The translations under genes were made by a program, and so were the position numbers. This document shows, one piece after another, positions 1 through 8,685 of a stretch of 64,000 nt of DNA (position 1 is its first letter; each line of letters begins with the position of its first letter). This stretch comes from Oceanobacillus sp. J11TS1 (GTDB lineage Bacteria > Bacillota > Bacilli > Bacillales > Amphibacillaceae): positions 1-64,000 of the forward strand of contig NZ_BORO01000017.1 in assembly GCF_018333215.1 (NCBI RefSeq), given 5' to 3'. The notes under the pieces are model-generated. The model did no database searches. It was not told where the DNA came from and saw only the letters and a list, made by a program, of their open reading frames with translations.

Positions 1-53
1 TTTATCAGAAGGTATCCTTTTTTTGTACATTTATTTTATTTTTTAATCAAATT

Positions 54-97
54 AAAAAAGTGACTTCCTACTTATCTTTGTAGAAAGTCACTTTTCT
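54..97 (-). terminator. Terminator after the FAD oxidoreductase gene
   Basis: A near-perfect inverted repeat (arms about 57-71 and 80-95, loop TTATCTTT) has A-rich and T-rich flanks, so it can act on both strands. It lies just past the stop codon of the leftward oxidoreductase gene. Confidence 0.75.
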
Positions 98-137
98 GTT
101 TTTACTGGGTTTTGTCCCAGCCTCTTTGTATAAGTAA

Positions 138-1265
138 TCAACTTATTGCAGACTTAGAAATAGCTCGATCAGGCTTATAACGAGACATATCTATTTCAAT
201 ATCTTCTTGTAATATTTGTTTTGCTGCTAACTGTCCGACATACGGTCCCATCGTTAACCCAGAACGACCAAGGCCATTAGCAATATAGAGTTTCTCCACG
301 CCATCAATCGGTCCAATCAATGGCAACCCATCTGGGCTCATTGGGCGAAATCCAATCCGTACTTCTTTTAACGTTCCTTCTCCAAGCCCTGATGCGACAT
401 CTAAAGCTGCTTCCAAGACATGCTGCACCCCGCCAGCAGTTAAACGGTAATCGAAGCCAGCACCGGTTTCTCTCGTTGCACCTGCTACCACTCTTGAATC
501 ATCAAACGCCAGCATATAATGGCTAGTCTGCGGTAAAACAACTGGCCAATCAGCAGTATCCTGACCCGGCAGGGAGATATGGGCAATTTGTCCACGCTGC
601 GGTTCGATAGCTAAATCTATTCCTAATGGTTTTAATAGTTCTGGCGCCCATGCTCCAGTTGCTAATAATACATTATCCGCTTCGATATCTTCCCCATCCA
701 CATGAACTCCGGTCACTTCCTGATTGTTGATAATAAGAGAAGCTTCTCCTTCCACAAAATGCGCACCATTTTTTATAGCAGCCCGCTTCATGGACTCGCT
801 CAACAATCTGCCATCCATTCTAGCCGCTCCAGATACATAAACTCCCGCTAAATCATCTGATAATGCCGGGAACCTCTTTTTCGCTTCCTGATGATCTAAT
901 CTTTCAACCTCTCCAAGCTCCGGAGCCTCTCGTTGTTTTTCACGAACTTGACGCTCAATCTCATCTAATTCAGAAGGATCCTTACTGACACTTATTGCAC
1001 CAACCTTCTTATAACCTGTATCTGTTTCTCCATCTTGTCTCAATTGCTCTATTAATTCCGGATAAAAAAGTGCACCTCTTTTAGCAATCGCATACCAATC
1101 TGGATCTTCAACATGTGAAATCCACGGGCAAATAATACCGGCACCTGCCGATGTTGCTTTCCCATCTTCCGGACGATCGACCATAATAACTTCTACACCT
1201 TGTTTAACCAAATAATACGCTGCACTTGCTCCTGCAATTCCTGCACCTACCACAATAATTTTCAT
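138..1265 (-). CDS. FAD-dependent amino-acid oxidase (DAO/DadA-like)
   Basis: The 375-aa protein begins with a dinucleotide-binding loop (VVGAGIAGASAAYYL, residues 5-19) followed by an acidic end of strand 2, as in DAO-family flavoproteins such as glycine oxidase and D-amino-acid dehydrogenase. The C-terminal part has the second FAD motif (PLIGPIDGVEKLYIANGLG region). These enzymes oxidatively deaminate glycine, D-amino acids or sarcosine in the cytosol or at the membrane. The length is normal for the family. It stands alone between a terminator and the divergent antiporter gene, so no pathway can be assigned. The family is clear; the substrate is not. Confidence 0.85.
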   Translation of the reverse strand: MKIIVVGAGIAGASAAYYLVKQGVEVIMVDRPEDGKATSAGAGIICPWISHVEDPDWYAIAKRGALFYPELIEQLRQDGETDTGYKKVGAISVSKDPSELDEIERQVREKQREAPELGEVERLDHQEAKKRFPALSDDLAGVYVSGAARMDGRLLSESMKRAAIKNGAHFVEGEASLIINNQEVTGVHVDGEDIEADNVLLATGAWAPELLKPLGIDLAIEPQRGQIAHISLPGQDTADWPVVLPQTSHYMLAFDDSRVVAGATRETGAGFDYRLTAGGVQHVLEAALDVASGLGEGTLKEVRIGFRPMSPDGLPLIGPIDGVEKLYIANGLGRSGLTMGPYVGQLAAKQILQEDIEIDMSRYKPDRAISKSAIS

Positions 1266-1500
1266 CCCATTTTCCTCCCATGCAATATGTACTCATCTAA
1301 ATTTCACTATTTTCTGCTTATTCAAGTATACCATTTTATATTTATAAGAACGAATTGTTTTATCAAATTTTTAAAAAGGTTGATTATTTATACAATATAT
1401 TAACTTAGTTCTATTTACCCAAATAATCTCTAATAGAGATAATTCCTAATAAATACGGGTAATCTATAATTATCTAGTTAAAGAAATGGAGGTATATGTA

Positions 1501-2559
1501 ATGAACAAATTATTTACGGTGTTCGTTTTCATAGGAGTACCACTCTCTGTCATTGGCTCCATTTTTCATTGGCCTGCCATCATGATGTTTATCATTTATT
1601 GTCTGACAATCATCGCTTTAGCCGGCTTTATTGGTCGTGCCACCGAAAGCTTAGCAATTGTTCTAGGGCCAAGGGTTGGCGGCCTGCTAAATGCGACCTT
1701 TGGAAATGCCGTTGAACTTATTATTTCCATCTTCGCATTAAAAGCCGGGCTTATTGGAATTGTCCTCGCCTCGTTAACAGGTTCCGTATTAGGTAACTTA
1801 CTGCTTGTCGGCGGGCTTTCCTTTTTTGTTGGCGGTCTGAAATATAAACGACAGTCCTTTAATATTTATGAGGCACGACATAATGCAGGTCTATTAATGT
1901 TTGCAGTTATTGTCGCGTTTGTTATTCCGGAAGTATTTACAAATACGATGAATGAGCAAGAAACCATGGTTTTAAGTGTGGGAATTTCTATTATTTTAAT
2001 CGTATTGTATTTGGCGGCATTATTATTTAAATTTGTTACACATCGAGGCGTTTACCAAGTAGATGATAAACAGCAGGAAGCCGCCCATGAAGAAGAACCA
2101 GAATGGGGAAAAATAAAAGCAATTGTCATCCTAGCACTTTCCACGGTTGCTGTTGCCTATGTTTCCGAACACTTAGTAGACACTTTCGATATCGTGGGCA
2201 CAACATTTGGCTGGTCCGAGTTATTTATCGGGATCATTATTGTTGCGATTGTTGGTAATGCAGCAGAGCATGCATCAGCAGTTATTATGGCTTATAAAAA
2301 TAAAATGGATGTCGCGGTTGAAATTGCGGTCGGCTCCACGCTGCAAGTGGCTATGTTTGTCCTGCCAATTCTTGTTTTGTTATCTCTCATTTTCCCAACA
2401 CCTATGCCGCTTGTCTTCACATGGCCGGAACTAATCAGCATGGTGACAGCCGTATTATTAATGATTACACTCTCCAATGATGGGGACTCCAATTGGTTTG
2501 ACGGGCTTTCCCTGTTGGCAGCTTATGTGATTATGGGAATTGGATTTTATTTTATTTAG
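1501..2559 (+). CDS. cax: Calcium/proton antiporter, CaCA/CAX family
   Basis: This integral membrane protein has two homologous halves, each with an acidic alpha-repeat: GRATESLAIVLGPRVGGLLNATFGNAVELI in the N-half (here described by its GNAVEL core) and GNAAEHASAV in the C-half. These are the cation-binding repeats of CAX-type Ca2+/H+ antiporters such as Bacillus YfkE/ChaA. An acidic loop (QQEAAHEEEPEWG) separates the halves. GGAGGT at 1487-1492 is best placed for ATG 1501; an in-frame ATG at 1486 precedes the ribosome site and is less likely. From ATG 1501 the protein is 352 aa. Its likely role is Ca2+ or cation extrusion in a salt- or alkali-tolerant host. Confidence 0.9.
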   Translation: MNKLFTVFVFIGVPLSVIGSIFHWPAIMMFIIYCLTIIALAGFIGRATESLAIVLGPRVGGLLNATFGNAVELIISIFALKAGLIGIVLASLTGSVLGNLLLVGGLSFFVGGLKYKRQSFNIYEARHNAGLLMFAVIVAFVIPEVFTNTMNEQETMVLSVGISIILIVLYLAALLFKFVTHRGVYQVDDKQQEAAHEEEPEWGKIKAIVILALSTVAVAYVSEHLVDTFDIVGTTFGWSELFIGIIIVAIVGNAAEHASAVIMAYKNKMDVAVEIAVGSTLQVAMFVLPILVLLSLIFPTPMPLVFTWPELISMVTAVLLMITLSNDGDSNWFDGLSLLAAYVIMGIGFYFI

Positions 2560-2698
2560 GCAGTTCTGAGTAGACCAACTTAAATATTAATAGAAAAACG
2601 GCTGAAGCTAAAATTAATTTTTCGTTATATAGAAACAAGTTCTATTGGAATATCGCGGAGGTATTAATGGGCAAGTGACCATTAATAATAACAGGATG

Positions 2699-2746
2699 AA
2701 AAGAGCTGTGAGGTTTTATCATTAACAAAACCCAGCTCTTTTTTGA
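2699..2746 (+). terminator. Terminator after the Ca2+/H+ antiporter
   Basis: A GC-containing hairpin (arms 2699-2717 and 2727-2742) is followed by a run of Ts, forming a classical intrinsic terminator. A second, A/T-rich hairpin (TATTAATGG at 2662 paired with CCATTAATA at 2679) lies just upstream. Confidence 0.8.
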
Positions 2747-2832
2747 TTGTGAGGAAAAATCTATATTTATACAAGGTTACCCAATTTTAATTCGGTAATC
2801 ATTCATTTAACTTGCGGTCGCTATAACGATAA

Positions 2833-3057
2833 TTATATTTTTGTTTTCCAGTAGTTGTTTGTAGCAGCTACTGTTTGGTAATGAATAGCGACAACTTGCG
2901 ATACCGCTATTAAGCTATCCGCATCTCTAGAATATTTCGGACGCAATTTTTTTCTGATTGCTTCAGAAGGCTGTGTAACCTCCACTGCTTTTTGTGCGAG
3001 CTTAACTGCTAATTCGAATCCTTCTGGGTTATTAACAGAAAACGGATTTGCCCCATT
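2833..3057 (-). pseudogene. 5'-truncated gene remnant, family not recognised
   Basis: A 75-codon leftward frame reads naturally (it contains NPEGFELAVKLAQKAVEV and ends YWKTKI) but has no start codon. A TAG lies immediately upstream in frame at 3058-3060, next to the catalase leader. The residue composition looks like real coding sequence, so this is probably the C-terminal remainder of a gene truncated when the katE region was joined here. I do not recognise the family. Confidence 0.45.
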
Positions 3058-3116
3058 CTATTCACATGGATAATTTCCATTTTCAATTCATATCAATGAA
3101 TGGGGAGGTATGTGAA

Positions 3117-5150
3117 ATGACCGATAAACGAAAAGACAACAAAAAAGAGGAGCAACTTGAGCTTTTTCGTGTGGATGACAAAGGAAAGTATATGACAACA
3201 AATCAAGGTGTGAAAGTTTCCGAGGATGAACTCTCCTTAACTGCCGGTGTTCGCGGGCCAACCATAATGGAGGATTTTCACTTCCGGGAAAAAATGACAC
3301 ATTTTGATAATGAACGAATACCAGAGCGGGTCGTTCATGCTAGAGGCTTTGCTGCTCACGGTGAATTTGAGTTATACGAAGACCTTTCGCGTTATACAAG
3401 AGCAAAAATTTTTACGGATACGTCTAAAAAAACACCCGTATTTGTCCGATTTTCTACTGTAAATGGAGCAAGGGGCTCTGGAGATACGGCAAGGGATGCG
3501 CGTGGTTTTGCAACGAAATTTTATACGGAAGAAGGAAACTATGACCTTGTAGCCAATAATATTCCTGTCTTCTTTATTCAGGATGGAATTAAATTTCCCG
3601 ATGTTGTCCACTCGTTTAAACCAGAACCTAACAATGACGTTCCTCAAGCATCTACAGCTCATGATAACTTTTGGGACTTTGTTGCCAATAATCCAGAGAA
3701 TGCTCATATGGTGATGTGGATTATGTCTGACCGAGCGATTCCAAGAAGTTTTCGAATGATGGAAGGGTTCGGAGTAAATACATTTCGTTTTGTAAACGCC
3801 TCAGGGAAAGCATTCTTTGTTAAATTTCACTGGAAGCCAAAGCTTGGTGCACACTCCTTAGTTTGGGAGGAAGCCCAAAAGCTCATGGGAGTTGACCCTG
3901 ATTTTCATCGCAATGACTTATGGAATGCGATTGAACGAGGAGATTATCCAGCGTTTGAGTTAGGTGTGCAAATTGTAAATGAGGAAGATGAATTTAAGTT
4001 TGATTTTGATTTATTAGACGCAACAAAACTAATACCTGAGGAAGAAGTTCCAGTAAAAATCATCGGAAAGATGACATTAACAAAGAATGTTGATAACTTC
4101 TTTGCTGAGACGGAGCAAGTAGCATTCCATCCTGGGAATGTTGTTCCTGGAATAGATTTCACGAATGATCCACTGCTCCAAGCAAGATTATTCTCCTATA
4201 TCGACACACAATTAATACGCTTAGGCGGACCAAACTTTCATGAAATACCAATCAACCGACCAATTTGTCCTTTCCACAATAACCAGCGTGAAGGTTATCA
4301 TAGAATGACAATCAATGTTGGTCAAGTGAACTATCATCGTAATTCCTTAGCAGGAAATACACCAACTCCTGCACCGCCTGAAGAGGGAGGTTATAAGCAT
4401 TATGAAGAAAAGGTTGATGGTCGGAAGATAAGAGCAAGAAGTAAAAGTTTCACCGATTTCTTTTCTCAAGCAACCATGTTTTGGAACAGTATGAGTGAAC
4501 CCGAGAAGAGACATATAATCGATGCCTTTAGTTTTGAACTAGGAAAGGTAAAAAGTAAATCGGTACGACAGCAAAATGTGGATTTATTTGCAAATGTTAA
4601 CCTTGAATTAGCCAGAACGATAGCTAGAAATATTGGAGTTACCCCACCATCAAGTGGAGGATCGACCGTAACAAAATCTTCCCTAGCATTGAGCCAATTA
4701 AATACGCCTATGTCTGCCAAAACTCGTAAAGTAGCGGTGATTTTATCGGAAGGGTTTAATGGTCCTCTAGTAAGATCAGTGCTTAACTACTGGAAAGCGG
4801 AGGGGCTTGTTCCGGAAATCATAAGTGAGGACCAAGGAATCGTTCAGGGTACGAATGGCGTACAGTTAGAAGCAGCACAAAATGTTTATACTGCTGATTC
4901 GGTGTTGTACGATGCGGTCTATATGGTGCGGGGAAGTAGTGAGGATATGAAATTTAATCAAAAGGTTGCAAATTTCCTTGATGAGGCTTATCGCCACAAA
5001 AAGACAATTGGTGCTACTGGTCAAGGGATACAATGGTTACAAGTCAATCATTTTATCAATAAACCAGGTGTTATTACCGATGGAGGAGGTCCCGATTTTG
5101 CAAAACGGTTTGTCGAAGCTGTCCGTCAGCATCGTCACTGGAATAGGTAA
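3117..5150 (+). CDS. katE: Large-subunit monofunctional catalase (KatE/HPII type)
   Basis: The protein decomposes H2O2 to water and O2 with a heme group. Its 677 aa exceed the roughly 480 aa of small catalases because of a C-terminal DJ-1/flavodoxin-like domain (from about residue 530, starting RKVAVILSEGFNGPLVRSVL), which defines the HPII/KatE clade. The distal heme residues are present: the His in RVVHARGFAAHGEF and the Asn in LVANNIPVFFIQDG. The proximal Tyr is in RLFSYIDTQLIRLG. ATG 3117 follows GGGGAGG with good spacing; upstream in-frame ATGs lack a ribosome site. Bacillus relatives of this clade are general-stress or stationary-phase genes. A strong terminator follows. Confidence 0.95.
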   Translation: MTDKRKDNKKEEQLELFRVDDKGKYMTTNQGVKVSEDELSLTAGVRGPTIMEDFHFREKMTHFDNERIPERVVHARGFAAHGEFELYEDLSRYTRAKIFTDTSKKTPVFVRFSTVNGARGSGDTARDARGFATKFYTEEGNYDLVANNIPVFFIQDGIKFPDVVHSFKPEPNNDVPQASTAHDNFWDFVANNPENAHMVMWIMSDRAIPRSFRMMEGFGVNTFRFVNASGKAFFVKFHWKPKLGAHSLVWEEAQKLMGVDPDFHRNDLWNAIERGDYPAFELGVQIVNEEDEFKFDFDLLDATKLIPEEEVPVKIIGKMTLTKNVDNFFAETEQVAFHPGNVVPGIDFTNDPLLQARLFSYIDTQLIRLGGPNFHEIPINRPICPFHNNQREGYHRMTINVGQVNYHRNSLAGNTPTPAPPEEGGYKHYEEKVDGRKIRARSKSFTDFFSQATMFWNSMSEPEKRHIIDAFSFELGKVKSKSVRQQNVDLFANVNLELARTIARNIGVTPPSSGGSTVTKSSLALSQLNTPMSAKTRKVAVILSEGFNGPLVRSVLNYWKAEGLVPEIISEDQGIVQGTNGVQLEAAQNVYTADSVLYDAVYMVRGSSEDMKFNQKVANFLDEAYRHKKTIGATGQGIQWLQVNHFINKPGVITDGGGPDFAKRFVEAVRQHRHWNR

Positions 5151-5195
5151 ATTTCAATGGTGACCGAATGGGACAAAACCCTAGTAACTTAAAAT

Positions 5196-5247
5196 AATAG
5201 TGTGGTACGCACCATCATACAATGGTGAAGGTACCACACCTATTTTT
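5196..5247 (+). terminator. Terminator after katE
   Basis: An outer stem (AATAGTGTGGTAC with GTACCACAC, 5196-5208 and 5231-5239) encloses a nested CACCAT/ATGGTG helix and is followed by TATTTTT. Confidence 0.8.
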
Positions 5248-5627
5248 ACCATTTCATAGCCTACTTCTTTTTCAAACGAAAAAATTTCAAATCGCTATTT
5301 TTTCTACATATCCATCAGATAATAAGAGGAGCCGGCTAAATTCGCAGCGCCCTTGAACTACGATTACCCGCCCTAGCGAAACCATTTGAGCGTCGAAAGT
5401 TCGAGACGTTTTAAGCTTCCCATACCGCACCTTTTGAATAAGCAATTATACTTTTATCTGTCCCCGACAACATAAGGACTAAAGACCTATACCTATACCT
5501 ACATTGTTATGTGTAAAATATAATTATATAAATGGACTTCCACCCCTCAAAAAGCCTTTCTCTGTATGGCAAATCCCTTAGATAACCCTTTTATTTTAAT
5601 ACTTATTTCATAGTTAACAAATTTTCT
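5248..5627. other. Non-coding stretch between katE and comK
   Basis: No convincing reading frame is visible on either strand. The segment becomes strongly AT-rich toward comK, where it turns into the comK control region. A locally GC-richer patch at about 5330-5410 does not resemble anything I can name. Confidence 0.5.
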
Positions 5628-5644
5628 AAAAAGAATAATTTTTT
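5628..5644 (+). promoter_or_regulatory. Candidate ComK box in the comK promoter
   Basis: A5-GAATAA-T6 resembles the ComK AT-box consensus AAAA-N5-TTTT, with one extra spacer base or one mismatch depending on alignment. It lies about 80 bp upstream of comK, as expected for positive autoregulation. The region is very AT-rich, so chance matches are likely. Confidence 0.35.
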
Positions 5645-5673
5645 CGCTTTATTTCTTATTTTTAATATGCTAA

Positions 5674-5709
5674 TATTATATTAACAATACATATATTGTT
5701 AATATAATA
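5674..5709 (+). promoter_or_regulatory. Perfect 16-bp inverted repeat upstream of comK
   Basis: TATTATATTAACAATA (5674-5689) and its exact reverse complement (5694-5709) are separated by CATA and end 15 bp before the comK start. A perfect 32-of-32 match in this position suggests either a dimeric repressor operator or an RNA hairpin in the leader. It does not match the CodY or AbrB consensus that I know. Confidence 0.6.
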
Positions 5710-5724
5710 AATCTATGAAAGGAT

Positions 5725-6294
5725 ATGATGGCAATAAGTTACATAATCAATGAGAATACGATGGCTATATTACCTTCGCATTCCAAGAAACATGCGTCAA
5801 AAGTCTATGAACTTAAGGAAGACCTAATACATAGTTTCAAAGAAAAACCTTTTACAATTGTCGAACAAAACTGCATGAGACATTTTTCTTCCTATACCGG
5901 AAGAAGAGAATCTGTACTTTATCACACAGATTTCGCAAAGAAAACCCCAATACCCATCAGTTCTAACAGGGGAATTATTGCTTTTCCAACAATGGGGATC
6001 ACACATAAGGATTGTGCATGGATTTTTTATCGTCATGTCTTTGACGTCAAGGAAAGAGGCAGTGGATGTGTTGTCATTTTTAAAAACGGGACAGAACTAT
6101 TCCAATCTCTTTCTAGAGAGAGGTTTTTAAAACAAATTGTACGTTGTAAGGCATTAGATCATTTAATTAAAAACAACAAAGAAAGCAGATCACCAGTTCC
6201 TGACAATCTTCCTGATGTTTCCGATATTTCTGATGCGCCAGATGAATTCCTGATTGCTCGTATCTTAAAAACCCTTACGGATCCAGTTGATTAA
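5725..6294 (+). CDS. comK: Competence transcription factor ComK
   Basis: The 189-aa length matches Bacillus ComK (192 aa). The N-terminal core SYIINENTMAILP aligns with SYEVNGATIAVLP of B. subtilis ComK, and the SSYTGRR and GIIAFPTMGITHKDCAWI segments match the conserved SSYAGRK and FLFPTLSSTRPQCGWI segments. ComK is the DNA-binding master activator of late competence genes and of its own promoter. The C-terminal tail (residues 155-189) differs from B. subtilis ComK, where the tail carries the MecA/ClpC degradation signal. The start is ATG 5725 or 5728, served by GAAAGGA. A large inverted repeat lies directly upstream. No terminator is obvious within 100 bp downstream. Confidence 0.9.
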   Translation: MMAISYIINENTMAILPSHSKKHASKVYELKEDLIHSFKEKPFTIVEQNCMRHFSSYTGRRESVLYHTDFAKKTPIPISSNRGIIAFPTMGITHKDCAWIFYRHVFDVKERGSGCVVIFKNGTELFQSLSRERFLKQIVRCKALDHLIKNNKESRSPVPDNLPDVSDISDAPDEFLIARILKTLTDPVD

Positions 6295-6568
6295 GTGCTC
6301 ACTTGTGACAATCTCACGACAAGAGAATCACTTGCTAAGATCATTCTTCTGAGACATATCCAACTCTCAAGTTTGATTGCTCTTGTTCTGTGAATTGTTT
6401 GTATTTAGTTAAATGACTTTCTTTGTTTTCATTGGGATACATCTTATAATTTCACCTTTAGAAGTACTTACCTTTATTAATTTCAGAATAATATGATATC
6501 AAGGACCCGATAGACCTTCAAACGAATATACGTTCCATTTAACATTATAAAAAAAGAGTGTATAACCT

Positions 6569-6901
6569 CTATATTATTTCCACATGGATTAAATTACTAT
6601 AATGGATCCTTTGGACGCCATCATCATTTGTACATTTTATTACCTCATCCCCTGGCTTTAAGGTTTCTACATATCCTGTTACCTCATGAAAATCATAATC
6701 CTTAAAGTATTTTATCCATACCATTTTTTCTTCTTTTGCTGCTTCCATTAACGAAAATCCGTTATATTCCAGCTGATCTTCATCCAAAATAGGCTTTTCT
6801 TTTCTCTCTCTTTGCTGTCTCAGTTCTTTGAGTAATTCGACTTGTTCCGGCAGCATTAATGATGTCCATTTCATCGTTCCTCTATCATGTATATTCCTCA
6901 T
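6569..6901 (-). CDS. YolD-like family protein
   Basis: The 110-aa protein opens with the YolD family signature (RGTMKWTSLMLPEQVELLKEL) and has the short beta-rich C-half typical of the family. YolD proteins are small Bacillus proteins often encoded beside Y-family polymerases (UvrX/YqjW) in LexA-controlled operons; their biochemical role is uncertain. The start overlaps the stop of the upstream small gene (ATGA-type coupling, 6898-6901), so the two are one operon. A LexA box precedes the operon, so SOS induction is expected. No polymerase gene is present here. Confidence 0.85.
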   Translation of the reverse strand: MRNIHDRGTMKWTSLMLPEQVELLKELRQQRERKEKPILDEDQLEYNGFSLMEAAKEEKMVWIKYFKDYDFHEVTGYVETLKPGDEVIKCTNDDGVQRIHYSNLIHVEII

Positions 6902-7113
6902 GCTCCCACGCTCCTTCTCACGTATCCCCAGGATAAAATATTATCCATTTTGAAGTTACGAACCTGCTTCCTATAATAACAATAAGCTAAAATTTTCGTA
7001 TCCTCTATTTGCACCACACGAATTATCCTTTGCGTGACATGATTGTCTTTACCAATATAATAAATCATAATTCTTTCTTTCCGCTCCATAGCATTTGTAA
7101 AGAAACCGATCAT
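6898..7113 (-). CDS. Small WYL-like protein coupled to YolD
   Basis: The 71-aa protein has the strand pattern of a truncated WYL-type domain (IYYIGKDNHVTQRIIRVVQ, then ILAYCYYRKQVRNFKMDNIL), in which a Tyr/arginine-rich surface usually binds nucleic acid or ligand. Similar small proteins accompany yolD in Bacillus. It is the first gene of the operon, 29 bp downstream of the LexA box, and its 3' end overlaps yolD. The domain assignment rests on pattern only. Confidence 0.65.
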   Translation of the reverse strand: MIGFFTNAMERKERIMIYYIGKDNHVTQRIIRVVQIEDTKILAYCYYRKQVRNFKMDNILSWGYVRRSVGA

Positions 7114-7141
7114 ATTTATCGTCTCCCTTCATCAATTTATT

Positions 7142-7155
7142 GGAACGTCTGTTCC
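7142..7155 (-). promoter_or_regulatory. LexA (DinR) SOS box of the YolD operon
   Basis: On the minus strand the site reads GGAACAGACGTTCC, an exact match to the Bacillus LexA core GAAC-RNRY-GTTY. It overlaps the expected transcription start just downstream of a perfect -10 (TATAAT, plus-strand positions 7157-7162). The -35 (GTTTAA, about 7180-7185) is weak. Confidence 0.8.
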
Positions 7156-7331
7156 TATTATATCAAAGAATGCTTCTTTTTAAACAAAAAAAGCGGGAAT
7201 AGTTGCTGCTTATTTATGGAAATATTGATTCTTTTATCCTGCAGTTAAATCACCGGACTCTCCTTATAGGTATGCCATAGCTACATTCCTTATTCATTCT
7301 ATGTAACGCGAAAAGCATTCTTTGCCTATAC

Positions 7332-7378
7332 AAAAAGCGGGTTATCGCACCATCTATTGAGATGGGCGACTTCCCGCC
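7332..7378 (-). terminator. Terminator after the atypical SDR gene
   Basis: Read leftward, GGCGGGAAG...CCCGC with an inner AGATGG/CCATCT helix is followed by TTTTTG. It lies about 130 bp past the SDR stop codon. Confidence 0.6.
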
Positions 7379-7505
7379 GGCTATGCCTATTTCATCTTTA
7401 CCTCATAACGCCTTGCACTGCTTTCCCAAGCTTAGAAAATAAAAAATCCTATTAATACCACTGACTTTCTTAATTGTAAAAAACTTTTTATTATTGCCCG
7501 CACAA

Positions 7506-8297
7506 TCAATAAGCCTTTACCAATCCGCCATCGATTAATAATGTTTGCCCTGTAATGTACGTATTTCGATAAGAACCTAAAAAGACAGCAGCCTCTGCAA
7601 ATTCCCCTGGTGTCCCATATCGGCCAACCGGAATAGACTCCTGGACACTATTTTGCCAATCCGCTAACTCAACTTGATTTAACGCTGCATTTCTCTTATC
7701 AATACTCCGCAATCTGTCTGTATCGATTTTACCTAGTCCGACAATATTGATTAGTATTTGATTTTTTGCATAATCGCTCGCAAGGGATTTACAGAGAGCT
7801 TGTACACCGCTTCTAAATATATTCGAAAGCAGCAGTTCACTGATCGGTTCTTTAATCGAAGTCGATGCAACGTATAAAATTCTGCCTTGCCCATTTTCCT
7901 TCATTAGGGGAATCGCTGCTTTGATTGCTCGTACGGAACTCATCAATGTCAATTCAAAGGCATCGTACCAATCCGCTTCATCACTGGTTTCAAAGTCAAT
8001 AATCGGAGGTCCTCCTGCATTGCTTACTAATACATCAAGTACACCAAAATGTTCTTTCACAAAAGCAAATAAACGATTAATATCTTCCTTTTTCGAAACA
8101 TCTGTAACAAAAGGAATCACTTCACTGCCTGTCTGCTCAGAAATCTCATCTGCAGTTTTCTTTAGAACATCTTCATTTCTGCCGGTAATAATAACAGATG
8201 CCCCTTCTTGAGCGTACTTATTCGCAATTTCTCTGCCAATACCCCTGCTTGATGCTAAAACTAATACTTTCTTGTCCTTTAATTTCAAATCCATCAT
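7506..8297 (-). CDS. Atypical short-chain dehydrogenase/reductase
   Basis: The 263-aa protein has a Rossmann fold with a variant cofactor loop (VLASSRGIGREIA, residues 12-24) and the conserved LVSNAGG motif. The catalytic YxxxK is not visible: the equivalent segment reads LLLSNIFRSGVQALCKSLA, with SN..R in place of Tyr...Lys. This matches the SDR subgroup described as FabG-like but lacking a proper catalytic tetrad, so ordinary reductase activity is doubtful. The C-terminus (NTYITGQTLLIDGG) is typical of SDRs. A GGGAG ribosome site serves tandem ATGs at 8297 and 8294. The gene is monocistronic; its substrate is unknown. Confidence 0.8.
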   Translation of the reverse strand: MMDLKLKDKKVLVLASSRGIGREIANKYAQEGASVIITGRNEDVLKKTADEISEQTGSEVIPFVTDVSKKEDINRLFAFVKEHFGVLDVLVSNAGGPPIIDFETSDEADWYDAFELTLMSSVRAIKAAIPLMKENGQGRILYVASTSIKEPISELLLSNIFRSGVQALCKSLASDYAKNQILINIVGLGKIDTDRLRSIDKRNAALNQVELADWQNSVQESIPVGRYGTPGEFAEAAVFLGSYRNTYITGQTLLIDGGLVKAY

Positions 8298-8423
8298 TGA
8301 TCGCTCCCTTCTTTATAATTCATAATATATCATAGTTGGATTGGCAAGCAGAGGAGAAGTTAGCCTAACTTTTTAAGGTCACATTTCGGAAAAATGTACT
8401 TACACAACGAGGGACGAAAAGAA

Positions 8424-8458
8424 TTTCAACCCCATTCTTGCGCAGAACGGGGTTGAAA
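8424..8458. other. Strong hairpin downstream of a small membrane-protein gene
   Basis: TTTCAACCCC and GGGGTTGAAA pair perfectly, with a further ATTCT/AGAAC extension and a 5-nt loop. There is no clear T tract on either strand. It could end the leftward 47-aa gene, whose stop is about 50 bp away. Confidence 0.5.
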
Positions 8459-8508
8459 CGTCAGAAGTTATTAAAATCATAACTATATTGTCACGTTTCA
8501 TACTATAG

Positions 8509-8652
8509 CTAGGGTTTCCGGCCAGTTAAAAGTTTAATAATCAATATCACTAAAGCCACAACCAACAAAATATGCACAAGATTTCCCGCTATATCTCCAA
8601 TGAAACCTAGCAACCATAAAACGAGTATGATAATTAAAATAGTCCAAAGCAT
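8509..8652 (-). CDS. Lmo0937-family small membrane protein (47 aa)
   Basis: The protein starts MLWTILIIILVLWLLGFIGD and contains IAGNLVHILLVVALVILIIKLL, two hydrophobic helices. This is the pattern of the short Lmo0937-like membrane proteins widespread in Bacillota and often linked to envelope or general stress. GGAAGGAGGT lies 7 bp before ATG 8652. A SigB-like promoter sits 34-58 bp upstream, which fits a stress role. The function is unknown. Confidence 0.85.
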   Translation of the reverse strand: MLWTILIIILVLWLLGFIGDIAGNLVHILLVVALVILIIKLLTGRKP

Positions 8653-8685
8653 AATCTGACCTCCTTCCTACTCTTTCAATATTCC

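Noticed and set aside
2655-2690. GCGGAGG followed by ATGGGCAAGTGA, a possible leader peptide.
   Set aside because: Only three codons, followed directly by a terminator; more likely a leftover ribosome site or chance.
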